Shown one piece after another: positions 1 to 8,433 of a DNA stretch of 64,000 nt (position 1 is the stretch's first letter; the number at the start of each line of letters is the position of its first letter). The stretch is from Actinomycetota bacterium. GTDB lineage: Bacteria; Actinomycetota; Acidimicrobiia; Acidimicrobiales; Ilumatobacteraceae. The stretch covers positions 1,488,001 through 1,552,000 of the forward strand of contig CP064997.1 in NCBI GenBank assembly GCA_016700055.1. The letters run 5' to 3'. The notes beneath the pieces were generated by a model. The model searched no databases. It had not been told where the DNA came from and saw only the letters and a program-made list of their open reading frames with translations. The position numbers were made by a program, and so were the translations under genes.

Positions 1-587
1 AATGCCGCGGCGAGGAAGTACCAGTAGAGAGCGTGGGCCGAGACGTACTCGACGCCGCGGACCCGCCCACCCAGGTAGCGGAAGGCGACGACGGCGGTGA
101 AGAGCAGGCCGATCACGACGAGCGCGGCCATCGTGCCGGTGGCGGCGTAGAACATCGAGCCGAAGGCGCCGTCACTGACGCCGACACCCATCTCGGTCCA
201 GACGAAGAACTGCGCGTTCAGGGCGGCGAGGCCCATCAGGAACGTCATGCCGAGTGCCAGCCCGACCTGCGAGCCGTAACCCCGCCGCGCCGCGTACACC
301 GCCCATTGGGCCATCACACAGGCGACGGCGAAGCCGATCAGCGCCATGTTCACCGCCACCTCGGGCACGAAGATGTCGGCCGGCATCCAGTCCTTGATCA
401 GCTCGCGCTCGGGCGCGCCTCCCGCGCGAAGCGGCGCAGCGGCGCGAAAGCGCAGCCACATCGCCATCATCGTGCCGACGAGCATCGTGCCGGCCGCCAC
501 CGCGAGAGCGGCGCCGACGAAGACCTGGCGCCGAGGTGCGGGCACGGGACCGGGCGGCAGAGAGGGCAGTGCAGACGCGGCGTGCAT
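1..587 (-). CDS. Heme-copper oxidase subunit III-like membrane protein (3' end outside window)
   Basis: Integral membrane protein of the cytochrome c oxidase subunit III family. Reading the minus strand from the ATG at 587 gives 195 residues that run off the window. Hydrophobic helices lie near residues 22-45, 73-97, 104-125 and 145-170, and the late part has the COX3-like order FYAATGT...GLLFTAVVAFRY...ALYWYF. The start ATG overlaps the TGA of the upstream subunit I homologue (TGATG), so the two are translationally coupled. It is called COX3 from helix pattern and neighbour. Because its partner lacks metal ligands, a role in a standard oxidase is doubtful. Confidence 0.75.
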   Translation of the reverse strand, partial: MHAASALPSLPPGPVPAPRRQVFVGAALAVAAGTMLVGTMMAMWLRFRAAAPLRAGGAPERELIKDWMPADIFVPEVAVNMALIGFAVACVMAQWAVYAARRGYGSQVGLALGMTFLMGLAALNAQFFVWTEMGVGVSDGAFGSMFYAATGTMAALVVIGLLFTAVVAFRYLGGRVRGVEYVSAHALYWYFLAAA

Positions 588-2188
588 CAGGCGACGCTCC
601 CACGGGGCTTGAGATCGGCGAGGGGTTCTGGCGAGCTGACCACGGCCAACTCGGCGAAGTTGTGTGCCGGCGGAGGCGACGACGTGGCCCACTCCAGGGT
701 CTGGGCGTCCCAGGGGTCGTCACCGGCTGCATCACCGGTGGCGAACGAGCGCACCGCCAGCACGACGAAGGCGAGCACCATGATCGCGAGCAAGCCATGG
801 CCCGCCGTCGCCGCCGCGTTCAACGCCTCTTGCGGCCCGCTGTAGTCGAAGCCGTCGAGGGAGAAGGCCGGTTGGTCTGCAAACCCGGCGATGAAGTACG
901 CCCCGCCGGCGAGGAGCACGGCAAGGGCACCGAGCAGCGCGAGCAGCACTGCGGCAGTGTCGGGGATGCGTCTGCCCCACAACTTCGGTCCCCAGTAGCA
1001 GACCGCACCCAGCGAGACGAGCAAGGCCCCGTAGCTGACGAAGGTGAACTGGGCCTCTTCGAACACGGTCCCGGAGAGATCGAGGTCGTTCCAGGCGAAG
1101 AGCATCTGCGAGGCCATGCCGGCGAGCAGCAAGAGGAGCCCGAGCACCGAGAACGCCAGTGGGGCGCTCATTCGTGGCCGGCCGCTGCGCAGCCCGACCA
1201 GACCGACGGCGAGCACCAAGAACGCACCGAGCAGGGGTACGCCGTAGAACAGCAGGTAGGGCAAGAGGTCGGCGATCTTCTCGGCCGCACCGCCGGCCCA
1301 CGGCACCCGGGCGGTCACCTGGGTGACGGCGCCGAGCATCGCCACTCCGGCGAGTGAGATCGCGACGACCATCGCGTGGCGCATCGGCTGGCGCACCCTG
1401 GCCATCACCGGCAGCACGTCGGCGACCACACCGAGCGCGATGAGGGCCAGCACGTACGTGTGCGGCTGGCTGAAGGTCCAGTCCATCCAGCCGAGCACCC
1501 CGGTGTTGCCGCCGAACGCGGCACGTGAGTAGTGGTGGTCGACGTACATGTAGATGAGCGTCCCGACCATCGTCGGCAACGTCACGAGCAGCGCCACCGA
1601 GCCGACGAGGCCCGCCCACGACAGCATCGGCACACGGCTGAGGCGCATTCCCGGCGCCCGGGTGGTGAGCACCGACGTGGCGACGGAGCCGGCCGCCATC
1701 GCCAGCCCAAGCGCGACGAGCACCATCGACGCGAGGAAGAGATCGACCATGTCGGCGTCGCCTCCGCCCGGACCGCCGTTCGCGAGGACCGACGCCACGG
1801 TGAGAACGATGCCTACAAGCCAGGTCCAGAAGCCGGCCGCGGCCAGACGCCCGAAGGCGATCGAGCGGGCCCCGAGTTGCAGCGGCACGATCGCGACCGC
1901 GACCCCGAGCAGGATCGGGGCCACGACGCCGAACGCGACGAGCACCCGGTAGAGGGAGAAGAGCTGCACGACGGCACCGTCTTCGAGCAGCTGGAAGCCT
2001 TCTGCGTCGATGCGCTCGACGCCGAGCATGATCGCCACCACGAGAGAGCCGACCGCGACGACGAGCGCGGACCCGACGAACAAACGTCCCACCTGTTTGT
2101 GGTCCGCGGACAGGATCCACGAGGCCAGCGCCGGCAGCTCGCGCGGCGTACTCGCCGCGGCCTCGGGATGGGTGTCGATCGTGCTCAT
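587..2188 (-). CDS. Heme-copper oxidase subunit I homologue lacking heme/CuB ligands
   Basis: A 533-residue membrane protein with about twelve hydrophobic segments. It is recognisable as a COX1 relative by ADHKQVGRLF at the N-terminus (residues 28-37), VPLQLGARSIAFGRL (101-115), QPHTYVL (241-247, in the place of HPEVYIL) and CYWGPKLWGR (397-406). Residues that bind cofactors in real oxidases are changed. The helix II His is Tyr80, the CuB His of HPEVY is Gln241 (the Tyr remains, Tyr245), the HH pair is absent, and the HFH pair reads Gln380-Phe-Thr382. It therefore cannot bind hemes and CuB in the usual way. It may be a structural or regulatory paralogue of a terminal oxidase. It is coupled to the subunit III-like gene. 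Confidence 0.8.
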   Translation of the reverse strand: MSTIDTHPEAAASTPRELPALASWILSADHKQVGRLFVGSALVVAVGSLVVAIMLGVERIDAEGFQLLEDGAVVQLFSLYRVLVAFGVVAPILLGVAVAIVPLQLGARSIAFGRLAAAGFWTWLVGIVLTVASVLANGGPGGGDADMVDLFLASMVLVALGLAMAAGSVATSVLTTRAPGMRLSRVPMLSWAGLVGSVALLVTLPTMVGTLIYMYVDHHYSRAAFGGNTGVLGWMDWTFSQPHTYVLALIALGVVADVLPVMARVRQPMRHAMVVAISLAGVAMLGAVTQVTARVPWAGGAAEKIADLLPYLLFYGVPLLGAFLVLAVGLVGLRSGRPRMSAPLAFSVLGLLLLLAGMASQMLFAWNDLDLSGTVFEEAQFTFVSYGALLVSLGAVCYWGPKLWGRRIPDTAAVLLALLGALAVLLAGGAYFIAGFADQPAFSLDGFDYSGPQEALNAAATAGHGLLAIMVLAFVVLAVRSFATGDAAGDDPWDAQTLEWATSSPPPAHNFAELAVVSSPEPLADLKPRGSVA

Positions 2189-2332
2189 GGGCAGGTGCTC
2201 ATTTCACGTCTGATGGCCGGGACGCGTGACGACCCGGGACGACGGGATGCGGATCCGTTGTCGGGCCGACATTACCCACCGCCGCCTCCGCGCTCCGAAA
2301 TCTGCCGAGCGCGCGGTGAGGCTCGGATTCGA

Positions 2333-3283
2333 TCAGGACCGCACGAGGACGTCGACGGTGATCGCTGCGAAGAGGAGCGTGACGTAGGTGATCGAGAAGG
2401 CGAACACCCGCATCGAGCGTGAGGCGCTCGGATTGCGGGCAAGGTCGATCGTGCCCGCGAGGAACGCCGCGCCGAGCAGACCGGCGGCGACCCCGTAGAT
2501 CCAGCCGAGCTCGGCCACCGGAACGAGCAGGAGGGTCGTCGCGACGAGCGCCGCGGTGTACACCACCATCTTCCGCGCGACGGCGACGGCAGGCGCGACC
2601 GCCGGCAGCATCGGAACGTTCGCCGCCCGATAGTCGTCGGCGTGTTTGATGGCGAGCGCCCAGAAGTGGGGCGGCGTCCAGAGGAAGACGGCCAGGAACA
2701 GCAGCATCGGTGCCCAGTCGAGCGAGTCGCGTACCGCCGCCCACCCGACGAGCACCGGAACCGCGCCCGCCGCGCCGCCGACGACGATGTTCTGCGTGCT
2801 CGTGCGCTTCAACCACAGCGTGTAGACGAACACGTAGAACAGGGCCGCGGCGAGGGCAAGCAACGCGGAGAGCAGGTTGGCACCCGTCCACAGCACGCCG
2901 AACGCCACGATCTCGAGCAGCACGGCGAAGACCAGCGCGTTGCGCGGCTCGATGATCCCGGTGACGAGCGGGCGGCCCTGCGTGCGCTTCATCACCGCGT
3001 CGATGTCGCGGTCGACGTACATGTTCACGGCGTTCGCGCCGCCGGCAGCGAGCGTGCCCCCGGCGACGGTGACCGCCATCAGGCCGATCGAGGGCCAGGT
3101 GCCCTGGGCGAGGACCATCGTCGGCACGGTCGTGATCAGCAGCAGTTCGATGATCCGCGGCTTGGTCAGCGCGATGTAGGCGCCGACCACCGACCGTGGT
3201 GCCCGCTGCGAACCGTGGGCGGAGCCGCTACGGCGACCGACCCCGATTCGCGAAGGTACGAGAGGGCGAGCGCCTACGGCCAT
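2333..3283 (-). CDS. ctaB: Protoheme IX farnesyltransferase (heme O synthase)
   Basis: UbiA-family prenyltransferase that attaches a farnesyl group to heme B to make heme O for cytochrome oxidase assembly in the inner membrane. The 316-residue product has about nine membrane helices and the first Asp-rich motif N87xxxD91xxxD95 (NMYVDRDID), followed by KRTQGRPL. The second conserved loop, WLKRTSTQN, is also present. The first about 30 residues are Arg/Ser-rich and may be non-native. The ATG at 3283 overlaps a possible ATG of clpS on the other strand, so the true start could lie further inside, nearer the SVVGAYIALTKPR segment. It sits upstream of the oxidase-like pair on the same strand. Confidence 0.93.
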   Translation of the reverse strand: MAVGARPLVPSRIGVGRRSGSAHGSQRAPRSVVGAYIALTKPRIIELLLITTVPTMVLAQGTWPSIGLMAVTVAGGTLAAGGANAVNMYVDRDIDAVMKRTQGRPLVTGIIEPRNALVFAVLLEIVAFGVLWTGANLLSALLALAAALFYVFVYTLWLKRTSTQNIVVGGAAGAVPVLVGWAAVRDSLDWAPMLLFLAVFLWTPPHFWALAIKHADDYRAANVPMLPAVAPAVAVARKMVVYTAALVATTLLLVPVAELGWIYGVAAGLLGAAFLAGTIDLARNPSASRSMRVFAFSITYVTLLFAAITVDVLVRS

Positions 3284-3341
3284 GACGGATCAAGCGTACG
3301 GGGGTGTGCCGGGGGCGGCCAACCGCGAGAATGACGGCGCG

Positions 3342-3659
3342 ATGCCGACTGCGACGCCCACCGCTGCTCCTACGACGGCCACCCCGGACACCGACACGGT
3401 GGTCGACGAGGCGGTGACGCTCGACAGGCCGTGGGTGGTGATCGTGTGGAACGACCCGATCAACCTGATGAGCTACGTCACCTTCATCTTCCAGAAGCTG
3501 TTCGGCTACAGCCTCGAGAAGGCGACTTCGCTGATGCTCGACGTCCACGAGAAGGGCCGCGCGGTCGTCTCGAGCGGAACCCGTGAGAAGTCAGAGCTCG
3601 ACGTGTTCCGCCTGCACGAGCACGGACTCTGGGCGACGATGGAACGGGACCGCGCCTGA
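3342..3659 (+). CDS. clpS: ATP-dependent Clp protease adaptor ClpS
   Basis: Adaptor that delivers N-degron substrates to ClpA/ClpC-ClpP. The ClpS core is clear: VVIVWNDPINLMSYV (binding Asn-Asp pair), FQKLFGYS, and DVHEKGRAVVSSG with the conserved His-Glu-Lys-Gly. The chosen ATG at 3342 gives 105 residues with a Thr/Ala/Pro-rich disordered N-terminus. An in-frame ATG at 3282 would add 20 residues but would overlap the divergent ctaB start. It is followed after 2 nt by the DUF2017 gene, the usual actinobacterial pairing. Confidence 0.92.
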   Translation: MPTATPTAAPTTATPDTDTVVDEAVTLDRPWVVIVWNDPINLMSYVTFIFQKLFGYSLEKATSLMLDVHEKGRAVVSSGTREKSELDVFRLHEHGLWATMERDRA

Positions 3660-3661
3660 TC

Positions 3662-4141
3662 GTGGCCCGCCGCTCCAGGGGTCCGATCGAGCGCGGCCGT
3701 GACGGGTTCCAGGTGCGCCTCGGCGACCACGAGGCCGAGATCGTCGGGGGCCTGATGGCCGAGCTGCGTGAGCTCTTGCTCCGCGGTGAGCCCGCCGACC
3801 CGAGGTTGCGCCGCCTCTTCCCGACCGCCTACCACGACGATGCCGAGCTCGACGACGAATACCAGCGCCTGATGCGTGAAGAGCTCGTCGCGTCCCGTCT
3901 AGGGGCGATCGAGGTAGTCGAACGGGCCATCGAGGGCAGTTCGCTCGCCGAGCACGAGTTGATCGGGTTCATGCAGTCGCTGAACGCCGTGCGTCTGGTG
4001 CTCGGCACGATGCTCGACGTCTCGGAGGACTCCGACCCCGACCTCGTCCCCGACGACGATCCCCTCGCGCCCGAGCTCAACCTCTACCACTACCTGGGCT
4101 GGTTGCTCGACGCTGCCGTCCGCGCGCTGAGCGCCAGGTGA
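3662..4141 (+). CDS. DUF2017 family protein
   Basis: A 159-residue acidic, helical, soluble protein of the actinobacterial DUF2017 family, nearly always found next to clpS. The GTG start lies 2 nt after the clpS stop, so the two are co-translated. It has the typical GLMAELRELL segment near residue 30, a middle DAELDDEYQRLMREEL stretch and a C-terminal LYHYLGWLLDAAVRAL helix. No catalytic motif is visible. Function is unknown. Linkage suggests a role in ClpS-dependent proteolysis, which is inference only. Confidence 0.85.
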   Translation: MARRSRGPIERGRDGFQVRLGDHEAEIVGGLMAELRELLLRGEPADPRLRRLFPTAYHDDAELDDEYQRLMREELVASRLGAIEVVERAIEGSSLAEHELIGFMQSLNAVRLVLGTMLDVSEDSDPDLVPDDDPLAPELNLYHYLGWLLDAAVRALSAR

Positions 4142-4162
4142 GCCACCCCGGCTGGGGTGGCT
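4141..4162 (+). terminator. Hairpin after DUF2017
   Basis: A perfect 9-bp stem (AGCCACCCC / GGGGTGGCT) with a 4-nt loop begins at the last base of the DUF2017 stop codon. No U-tract follows, so it is a candidate terminator or 3'-end stabiliser only, separating clpS-DUF2017 from the tRNA cluster. Confidence 0.4.
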
Positions 4163-4221
4163 GGCGCAACTGCACAGGCGTGCTGCTAGAGTCTCCCCGC
4201 TCTCAACCGGAGAAGTCCCAC

Positions 4222-4297
4222 GCCCCCATCGTCTAGTGGCCTAGGACATCACCCTTTCAAGGTGACGGCACGGGTTCGAATCCCGTTGGGGGTGCCA
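4222..4297 (+). tRNA. tRNA-Glu (TTC)
   Basis: Complete cloverleaf of 76 nt including encoded CCA. Acceptor GCCCCCA pairs with TGGGGGT (one G-U), the anticodon loop reads CTTTCAA giving anticodon TTC, and the T-loop is TTCGAAT. First of three clustered tRNAs. Confidence 0.97.
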
Positions 4298-4327
4298 AGG
4301 CAGTTCTTCCAGGTCACGCCAGATCCT

Positions 4328-4404
4328 GGTCCCGTGGTGAAGTTGGAGTTCACGCCGGCCTGTCAAGCCGGAGGTCGCGGGTTCGAGTCCCGTCGGGACC
4401 GCCA
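4328..4404 (+). tRNA. tRNA-Asp (GTC)
   Basis: Cloverleaf of 77 nt with encoded CCA. Acceptor GGTCCCG pairs with CGGGACC, anticodon loop CTGTCAA gives GTC, and the T-loop is TTCGAGT. It lies 30 nt after tRNA-Glu. Confidence 0.97.
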
Positions 4405-4436
4405 GTCGGCGGGTGCCTATCGGCATCCGTCCACAC

Positions 4437-4512
4437 GGTCGAGTAGCTCAGTCGGCAGAGCGTCCGCCTGAAAAGCGGAAGGTCACCGGATCGACGCCGG
4501 TCTCGACCACCA
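4437..4512 (+). tRNA. tRNA-Phe (GAA)
   Basis: Cloverleaf of 76 nt with encoded CCA. Acceptor GGTCGAG pairs with CTCGACC, and anticodon loop CTGAAAA gives GAA. The T-arm is ACCGG / CCGGT with loop ATCGACG, so the usual T54 is A. Confidence 0.95.
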
Positions 4513-4554
4513 GCAAGAGCCCTAACCGGGGCTGTCCCCCGCCAGACTCGGAAC

Positions 4555-5064
4555 GTGGATCTCTTCCACTTCAGCGAGGACCCGGCGATCCGACGGTTCA
4601 CGCCCCATGTGCCGGTGTCCAACCCGTCGCACTCGCCAGGGGTGTGGGCCATCGACGAGCAGCACTCGCCGCTCTACTGGTTCCCGCGTGACTGCCCGCG
4701 CGTCACCGCGTGGCCACGCGATGACGTCGAGCGGGCAGCGTTCCGGGCCGCCTTCTGCACCACGTCGTGGCGAGTCCACGCCATCGAGCTGGGGTGGCTG
4801 GCGACGCTGACGCGAACGACGCTCTACCGGTACCGATTCGATGCCTCCACCTTTCGTCCCTGGCCTGACGCCTCGGGCCAGTGGATCGCCGAGGAGACCA
4901 TCGAGCCGCTCGACGTCGAGGCGATCACCGATCTCACAGACCGCCACGTCGAGGCGGGCATCGAGCTTCGAGCCGTGCCCTCGCTGCACCCGCTACGGGA
5001 TCTTGCGAGCCGCGGGCCTTGGGACTTCAGCATCGTTCGGATCAAGAACGCCCGGCCGCCCTGA
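4555..5064 (+). CDS. DUF6886 family protein
   Basis: A 169-residue soluble protein with GTG start. It opens LFHFSEDPAIRRFTPH and continues VWAIDEQHSPLYWFPRDCPRV, a pattern I associate with the DUF6886 family. The fold is not obvious, there are no membrane segments and no recognised catalytic motif. It is a single gene between the tRNA cluster and a convergent thioesterase gene. Function is unknown. Confidence 0.75.
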   Translation: MDLFHFSEDPAIRRFTPHVPVSNPSHSPGVWAIDEQHSPLYWFPRDCPRVTAWPRDDVERAAFRAAFCTTSWRVHAIELGWLATLTRTTLYRYRFDASTFRPWPDASGQWIAEETIEPLDVEAITDLTDRHVEAGIELRAVPSLHPLRDLASRGPWDFSIVRIKNARPP

Positions 5065-5083
5065 ACGTGGGGCGTGGGGCGCG

Positions 5084-5905
5084 TCAGCGCTTCTCGCGCA
5101 GGAGGACCTCTTGGGCGACGGTGGCGACGTGGATGCCCGCCCCGGTGAAGACGTGGCCGATGGCGAGGCCACGCCCGCCGACGTAGCCGTGGCAAGTGAA
5201 GTCGTGCAGGTGCCAGCGGTCGGCCTGCACCTCACGGTGGAACCAGATCGTGTGGTCGAGGCTCGCCGGGTAGAACTGCGCTCCGCCATCGGCGTCGGCG
5301 AAGCTCGGGTGCGCGCGCAGCACGGCGTCGGTGGGCAGGTCGTCGGAGAGGTACGCGAGAGCGCATCGGTGGACGAGCTGGGCGGTCGGGTCGTCGGGCG
5401 GACCGAGCGCTTCGGACACCTTCAGCCACGCCGTCGCCCGACCGGCTCCCGTGCGGGCGTCGTCGGGCCGGTGGCGACCGGGCAGGAAGCGCCGCTCGAA
5501 GAACTCGCTCCAGCTCTCGCCCGCCACCTCGTCGGGGCCGGGGATGTCTGCCGGGATGCGCACCGTCTCGACGTCGGCGGTCTGCTCGGGCCGCTGGAAG
5601 CTGGCCTCGAGGTTGAGGATCGCGCCGATCGCTTGGCGTGCCACCACGCGGCGGGTGGCGAAGCTGCGGCCGTTGCGGATGCGGTCCACCTCGTAGCGCA
5701 CCGGTTCGGCGTGGTCGCCGCGGCGGATGAAGTAAGCGCGCAGCGAGTGCGGCACGAGGTCCGCCTCCACCGTCGACGCCGCTGCCCGCAGCGCCTGGGC
5801 GACGATGTGGCCGCCGTACAACCCGCCCCACGGGTAGTGGAGACCGGTGCCAACGTAGGTGTCCGGCCCGTGGGGTTCGAGCTCGAACAGCGCCCGCAGC
5901 GACAT
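5084..5905 (-). CDS. Acyl-CoA thioesterase II-like (TesB, double hotdog)
   Basis: A 273-residue thioesterase of the TesB type, expected to hydrolyse acyl-CoA to free acid and CoA in the cytoplasm. The N-terminal hotdog contains YPWGGLYGGHIVAQAL (about residues 24-39) and the FIRRGDH segment. The C-terminal hotdog contains PASLDHTIWFHR and GRGLAIGHVFTGAG. ATG at 5905 overlaps the TGA of the upstream hemolysin III gene (TGATG), so the two genes are coupled. Confidence 0.9.
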   Translation of the reverse strand: MSLRALFELEPHGPDTYVGTGLHYPWGGLYGGHIVAQALRAAASTVEADLVPHSLRAYFIRRGDHAEPVRYEVDRIRNGRSFATRRVVARQAIGAILNLEASFQRPEQTADVETVRIPADIPGPDEVAGESWSEFFERRFLPGRHRPDDARTGAGRATAWLKVSEALGPPDDPTAQLVHRCALAYLSDDLPTDAVLRAHPSFADADGGAQFYPASLDHTIWFHREVQADRWHLHDFTCHGYVGGRGLAIGHVFTGAGIHVATVAQEVLLREKR

Positions 5906-6558
5906 CAGGCGCTGGGGAGCACGACGAGACCGACGGCGCTCATGTGCAGTGCGGCAGCTACCACCGTGAACGCGTGGAACACCTCGTGGAAGCCGAACAC
6001 CCGCGGCCACGGGTCGGGGCGCCGCGTTGCATAGACGACAGCCCCGAGCGTGTAGCAGACGCCCCCGGCGAGGACCAGACCGAGCCCGGCGCCGCCGAGA
6101 TCGTGGAACAGCTCCGGCAAGGCGATGACGGCCACCCACCCGACGAGCACGTACACCGCGGTCGACAGCCAGCGAGGCAACTCGAAGGGCAGCCATTGGA
6201 TGGCGATCCCGGCCAAGGCACCGGCCCACACCATGACGAGCACCACCGTGCCGAGGGTGCCGTCGATGCCGAGCACAGCGACCGGTGTATACGTCCCGGC
6301 GATGGCAAGGAAGATCGTGCTGTGGTCGAGCTTGGACATCCGCCGCAACGCCTGGCCGCGCCAGGGCAGGCGGTGGTACAGCGCGCTGACCGTGAACATC
6401 GCGCAGATGCCGGCCACGTAGACGGCCATCGTGGTGTGCCCGATCACCCCGGGCGCGAACCCGATGAGCACGGCGCCGAGCGTCGCGGCGACGACGGCCG
6501 CGACGACGTGGGACCACCCGCGCATCAGGGGCTTTGGAGCCACCACCACTTCCGTCAC
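5905..6558 (-). CDS. Hemolysin III / PAQR-family membrane protein
   Basis: A 217-residue protein with seven predicted membrane helices in the hemolysin III (YqfA, PAQR) family. Conserved family residues are visible: SALYHR near helix 2, KLDHSTIFLAIAGTYTP (the metal-site region), and FGFHEVFHAFTVVAAALH at the end with two His. The GTG at 6558 is chosen because upstream in-frame sequence lies in the divergent echA region and looks non-coding. Biological substrate unknown; hemolytic activity should not be assumed. Coupled to the downstream thioesterase. Confidence 0.85.
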   Translation of the reverse strand: MTEVVVAPKPLMRGWSHVVAAVVAATLGAVLIGFAPGVIGHTTMAVYVAGICAMFTVSALYHRLPWRGQALRRMSKLDHSTIFLAIAGTYTPVAVLGIDGTLGTVVLVMVWAGALAGIAIQWLPFELPRWLSTAVYVLVGWVAVIALPELFHDLGGAGLGLVLAGGVCYTLGAVVYATRRPDPWPRVFGFHEVFHAFTVVAAALHMSAVGLVVLPSA

Positions 6559-6601
6559 CGGGCCAACCGTACCCGCCGCGCAGGCGTTACCTTCAGCGGC
6601 G

Positions 6602-7408
6602 GTGAACGAGCAGGTGCGTGTGCAACGAGACGGCGCGGTCACGGTGCTCACCCTCGACCGTCCCGAGGCGCGCAACGCGTTCAGCCAGCAGATGGCCGAC
6701 GAGCTGTCGCAGGCTTACCGCGACTGCGACGCGGACGACGCTGTCCGCGCCGTCGTGCTGACCGGGGCCGGGGACGCGTTCTGCGTAGGCGCCGACGTGT
6801 CGGCGCGCGGCGACGCCGTGTTCGACGCCCCTGCGGACCGAACTTCGTTTCGCAGCGACCCGTTCGCTTTCCACGCTTGGGAATGCCGCAAGCCGGTGAT
6901 CGCGGCCGTCAACGGCCACGCGATCGGCATCGGCTGCACCATGACGTTGCACTGCGACTTGCGGATCTGGGCCGCCGAGGCGCGCTGGGGGATCGTGCAG
7001 GTGCGCCGCGGCGTGGTTCCGGACTGTCGCGCCCATTTCCTGCTGCCGCGCCTCGTCGGCATGTCCGCGGCAACCGAGATCCTGCTCGGCGGCCGCCGCT
7101 ACGTGGGGGCCGACGCAAGCCGGCTCGGAGTGGCGAACACCGTCGTGGCTGCAGCCGAGGTGTTGCCCACCGCGCTCGCCTGGGCACACGAGCTGGCCAC
7201 GCACGGCGCACCGCTGTCGATGGCTGCCACCAAGAAGATGCTGTGGGGCGACGTGGCGGCGAGCGACGACCTTGACGAAGCGGAACGCCGCTGGCACCTG
7301 CATCTGATGGGACGACCAGATGCCCGAGAGGGCGTCCTCGCGTTCATCGAGCGCCGCGACCCGCAGTGGCGGGGAAGCGTCGCCGAGGACTGGCCCGACT
7401 GGGCCTGA
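6602..7408 (+). CDS. Crotonase-fold protein (enoyl-CoA hydratase/isomerase family), catalytic Glu residues absent
   Basis: A 268-residue crotonase superfamily member starting at GTG 6602. It has LTLDRPEARNAFSQQM at the N-terminus, the oxyanion-hole segments GAGDAFCVGADVS (55-67) and NGHAIGIGC (104-112), and the usual PRLVG...LLGGRRYVGADASRLGVAN. An ungapped alignment to rat enoyl-CoA hydratase places Thr113 and Gln133 where the two catalytic glutamates belong. Hydratase activity is therefore unlikely; another CoA-thioester reaction (isomerase, hydrolase or similar) is possible. It is divergent from the hemolysin III gene. Confidence 0.85.
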   Translation: MNEQVRVQRDGAVTVLTLDRPEARNAFSQQMADELSQAYRDCDADDAVRAVVLTGAGDAFCVGADVSARGDAVFDAPADRTSFRSDPFAFHAWECRKPVIAAVNGHAIGIGCTMTLHCDLRIWAAEARWGIVQVRRGVVPDCRAHFLLPRLVGMSAATEILLGGRRYVGADASRLGVANTVVAAAEVLPTALAWAHELATHGAPLSMAATKKMLWGDVAASDDLDEAERRWHLHLMGRPDAREGVLAFIERRDPQWRGSVAEDWPDWA

Positions 7409-7444
7409 TCCGGCTCCAGCCCAGGCCCCGCAGGTGACGACGGC

Positions 7445-8335
7445 TCAGTGGTGGTGGCGGATGATCGCGAGCGGAGCTCGCGTGTTGTGGATCACCGACG
7501 AGCTGGTCGAGCCCAGCAGCGCGGCACGAAACGCGCCACGGCCGCGGGCGCCGACGACGAGCAGGTCGTCCTCGGCGGCGGTCTCGCACAACGCTTCCGC
7601 CGCCCCGAGCTCGGACAGCAGCCCGTGCACGGCGAGGTCGGCGGTCTCGTGCTGCTTGGCCCGGTGGAGGGCCTTGTCGAGCACTTGCGCGGCGTCGCGC
7701 TCCATGCCCGTGTGGGCGTCGTCACCGGCTTCCCGATAGGGGTGGTCCCAGGCGTGGAGCACCACGAGGTCGACACCGCAAAGGGTCGCCTCGGCCACGG
7801 CCCAGTCGAGCGCGTCGTCAGCCGCGGCGGAGCCGTCGACGCCGACGACCACCCGGCGCGGACCACCGGCCGCGGCGGAGGCGGGCACGAGCACCACCGC
7901 GCACTTCGAACGGTGAGCGAGAGTGTGGGAGACCGAGCCGAGCAGCAGGTGCTCGAACGCCCCTGCCCCGCTCGTGCCGACCACCATCAACCCGGCATCC
8001 TCGGCCTGCTCGAGCAGCACCGGCCCGGGCGCGCCCTGGTGCAGGGCAGAGGTGACGTGCAAGCCCGGATGCGTGGTCGCGGCGCGCGCCACGCGGTCGT
8101 CGAGGGCCTGCTTGTGGGTGCCCTGGAGCTCACGGATCTCGTCGGCGGTCAGAGCCGGGCCGACGTACCCGCCGACGTGACCGATGCTCGTCACCACCGG
8201 CAGGCTGTAGACGGCGACGAGGTGAGCCTCGACACCACGGCGCTCGGCCTCGTCGAGCCCCCAGGCAAGGGCTCGATCCGCGGCCGCAGAGCCGTCGATG
8301 CCGATCACGATGCGGTTGGCGGGCGCACTTGACAT
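7445..8335 (-). CDS. Tandem universal stress protein
   Basis: A 296-residue protein with two UspA domains (about 5-148 and 156-294). Each starts with a IVIGIDGSAAADRAL / VVVGVDGSAAADDAL strand-helix and ends with the ATP-binding motif GxxG-x9-G(S/T): VVGTSGAGAFEHLLLGSVS and VVGARGRGAFRAALLGSTS. Soluble nucleotide-binding stress protein, of the type often induced by hypoxia or starvation in actinobacteria. A Shine-Dalgarno-like GGGAGG lies about 10 nt before the ATG. Convergent with the crotonase gene. Confidence 0.93.
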   Translation of the reverse strand: MSSAPANRIVIGIDGSAAADRALAWGLDEAERRGVEAHLVAVYSLPVVTSIGHVGGYVGPALTADEIRELQGTHKQALDDRVARAATTHPGLHVTSALHQGAPGPVLLEQAEDAGLMVVGTSGAGAFEHLLLGSVSHTLAHRSKCAVVLVPASAAAGGPRRVVVGVDGSAAADDALDWAVAEATLCGVDLVVLHAWDHPYREAGDDAHTGMERDAAQVLDKALHRAKQHETADLAVHGLLSELGAAEALCETAAEDDLLVVGARGRGAFRAALLGSTSSSVIHNTRAPLAIIRHHH

Positions 8336-8433
8336 TCCCTGATCGCCTCCCTTAGGTGGTCCGGCCCCAGCATCGCGGCTCCGCGCCAGGGTGCCAAGAG
8401 CCGGAGGTCACGGCGCGACCACCGCCGTGTCGA

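Noticed and set aside
172..798. Long minus-strand frame of 208 residues across the junction of the two oxidase-like genes
   Set aside because: Arg/Ser/Pro-rich shadow in another frame of the true COX3-like and COX1-like genes.
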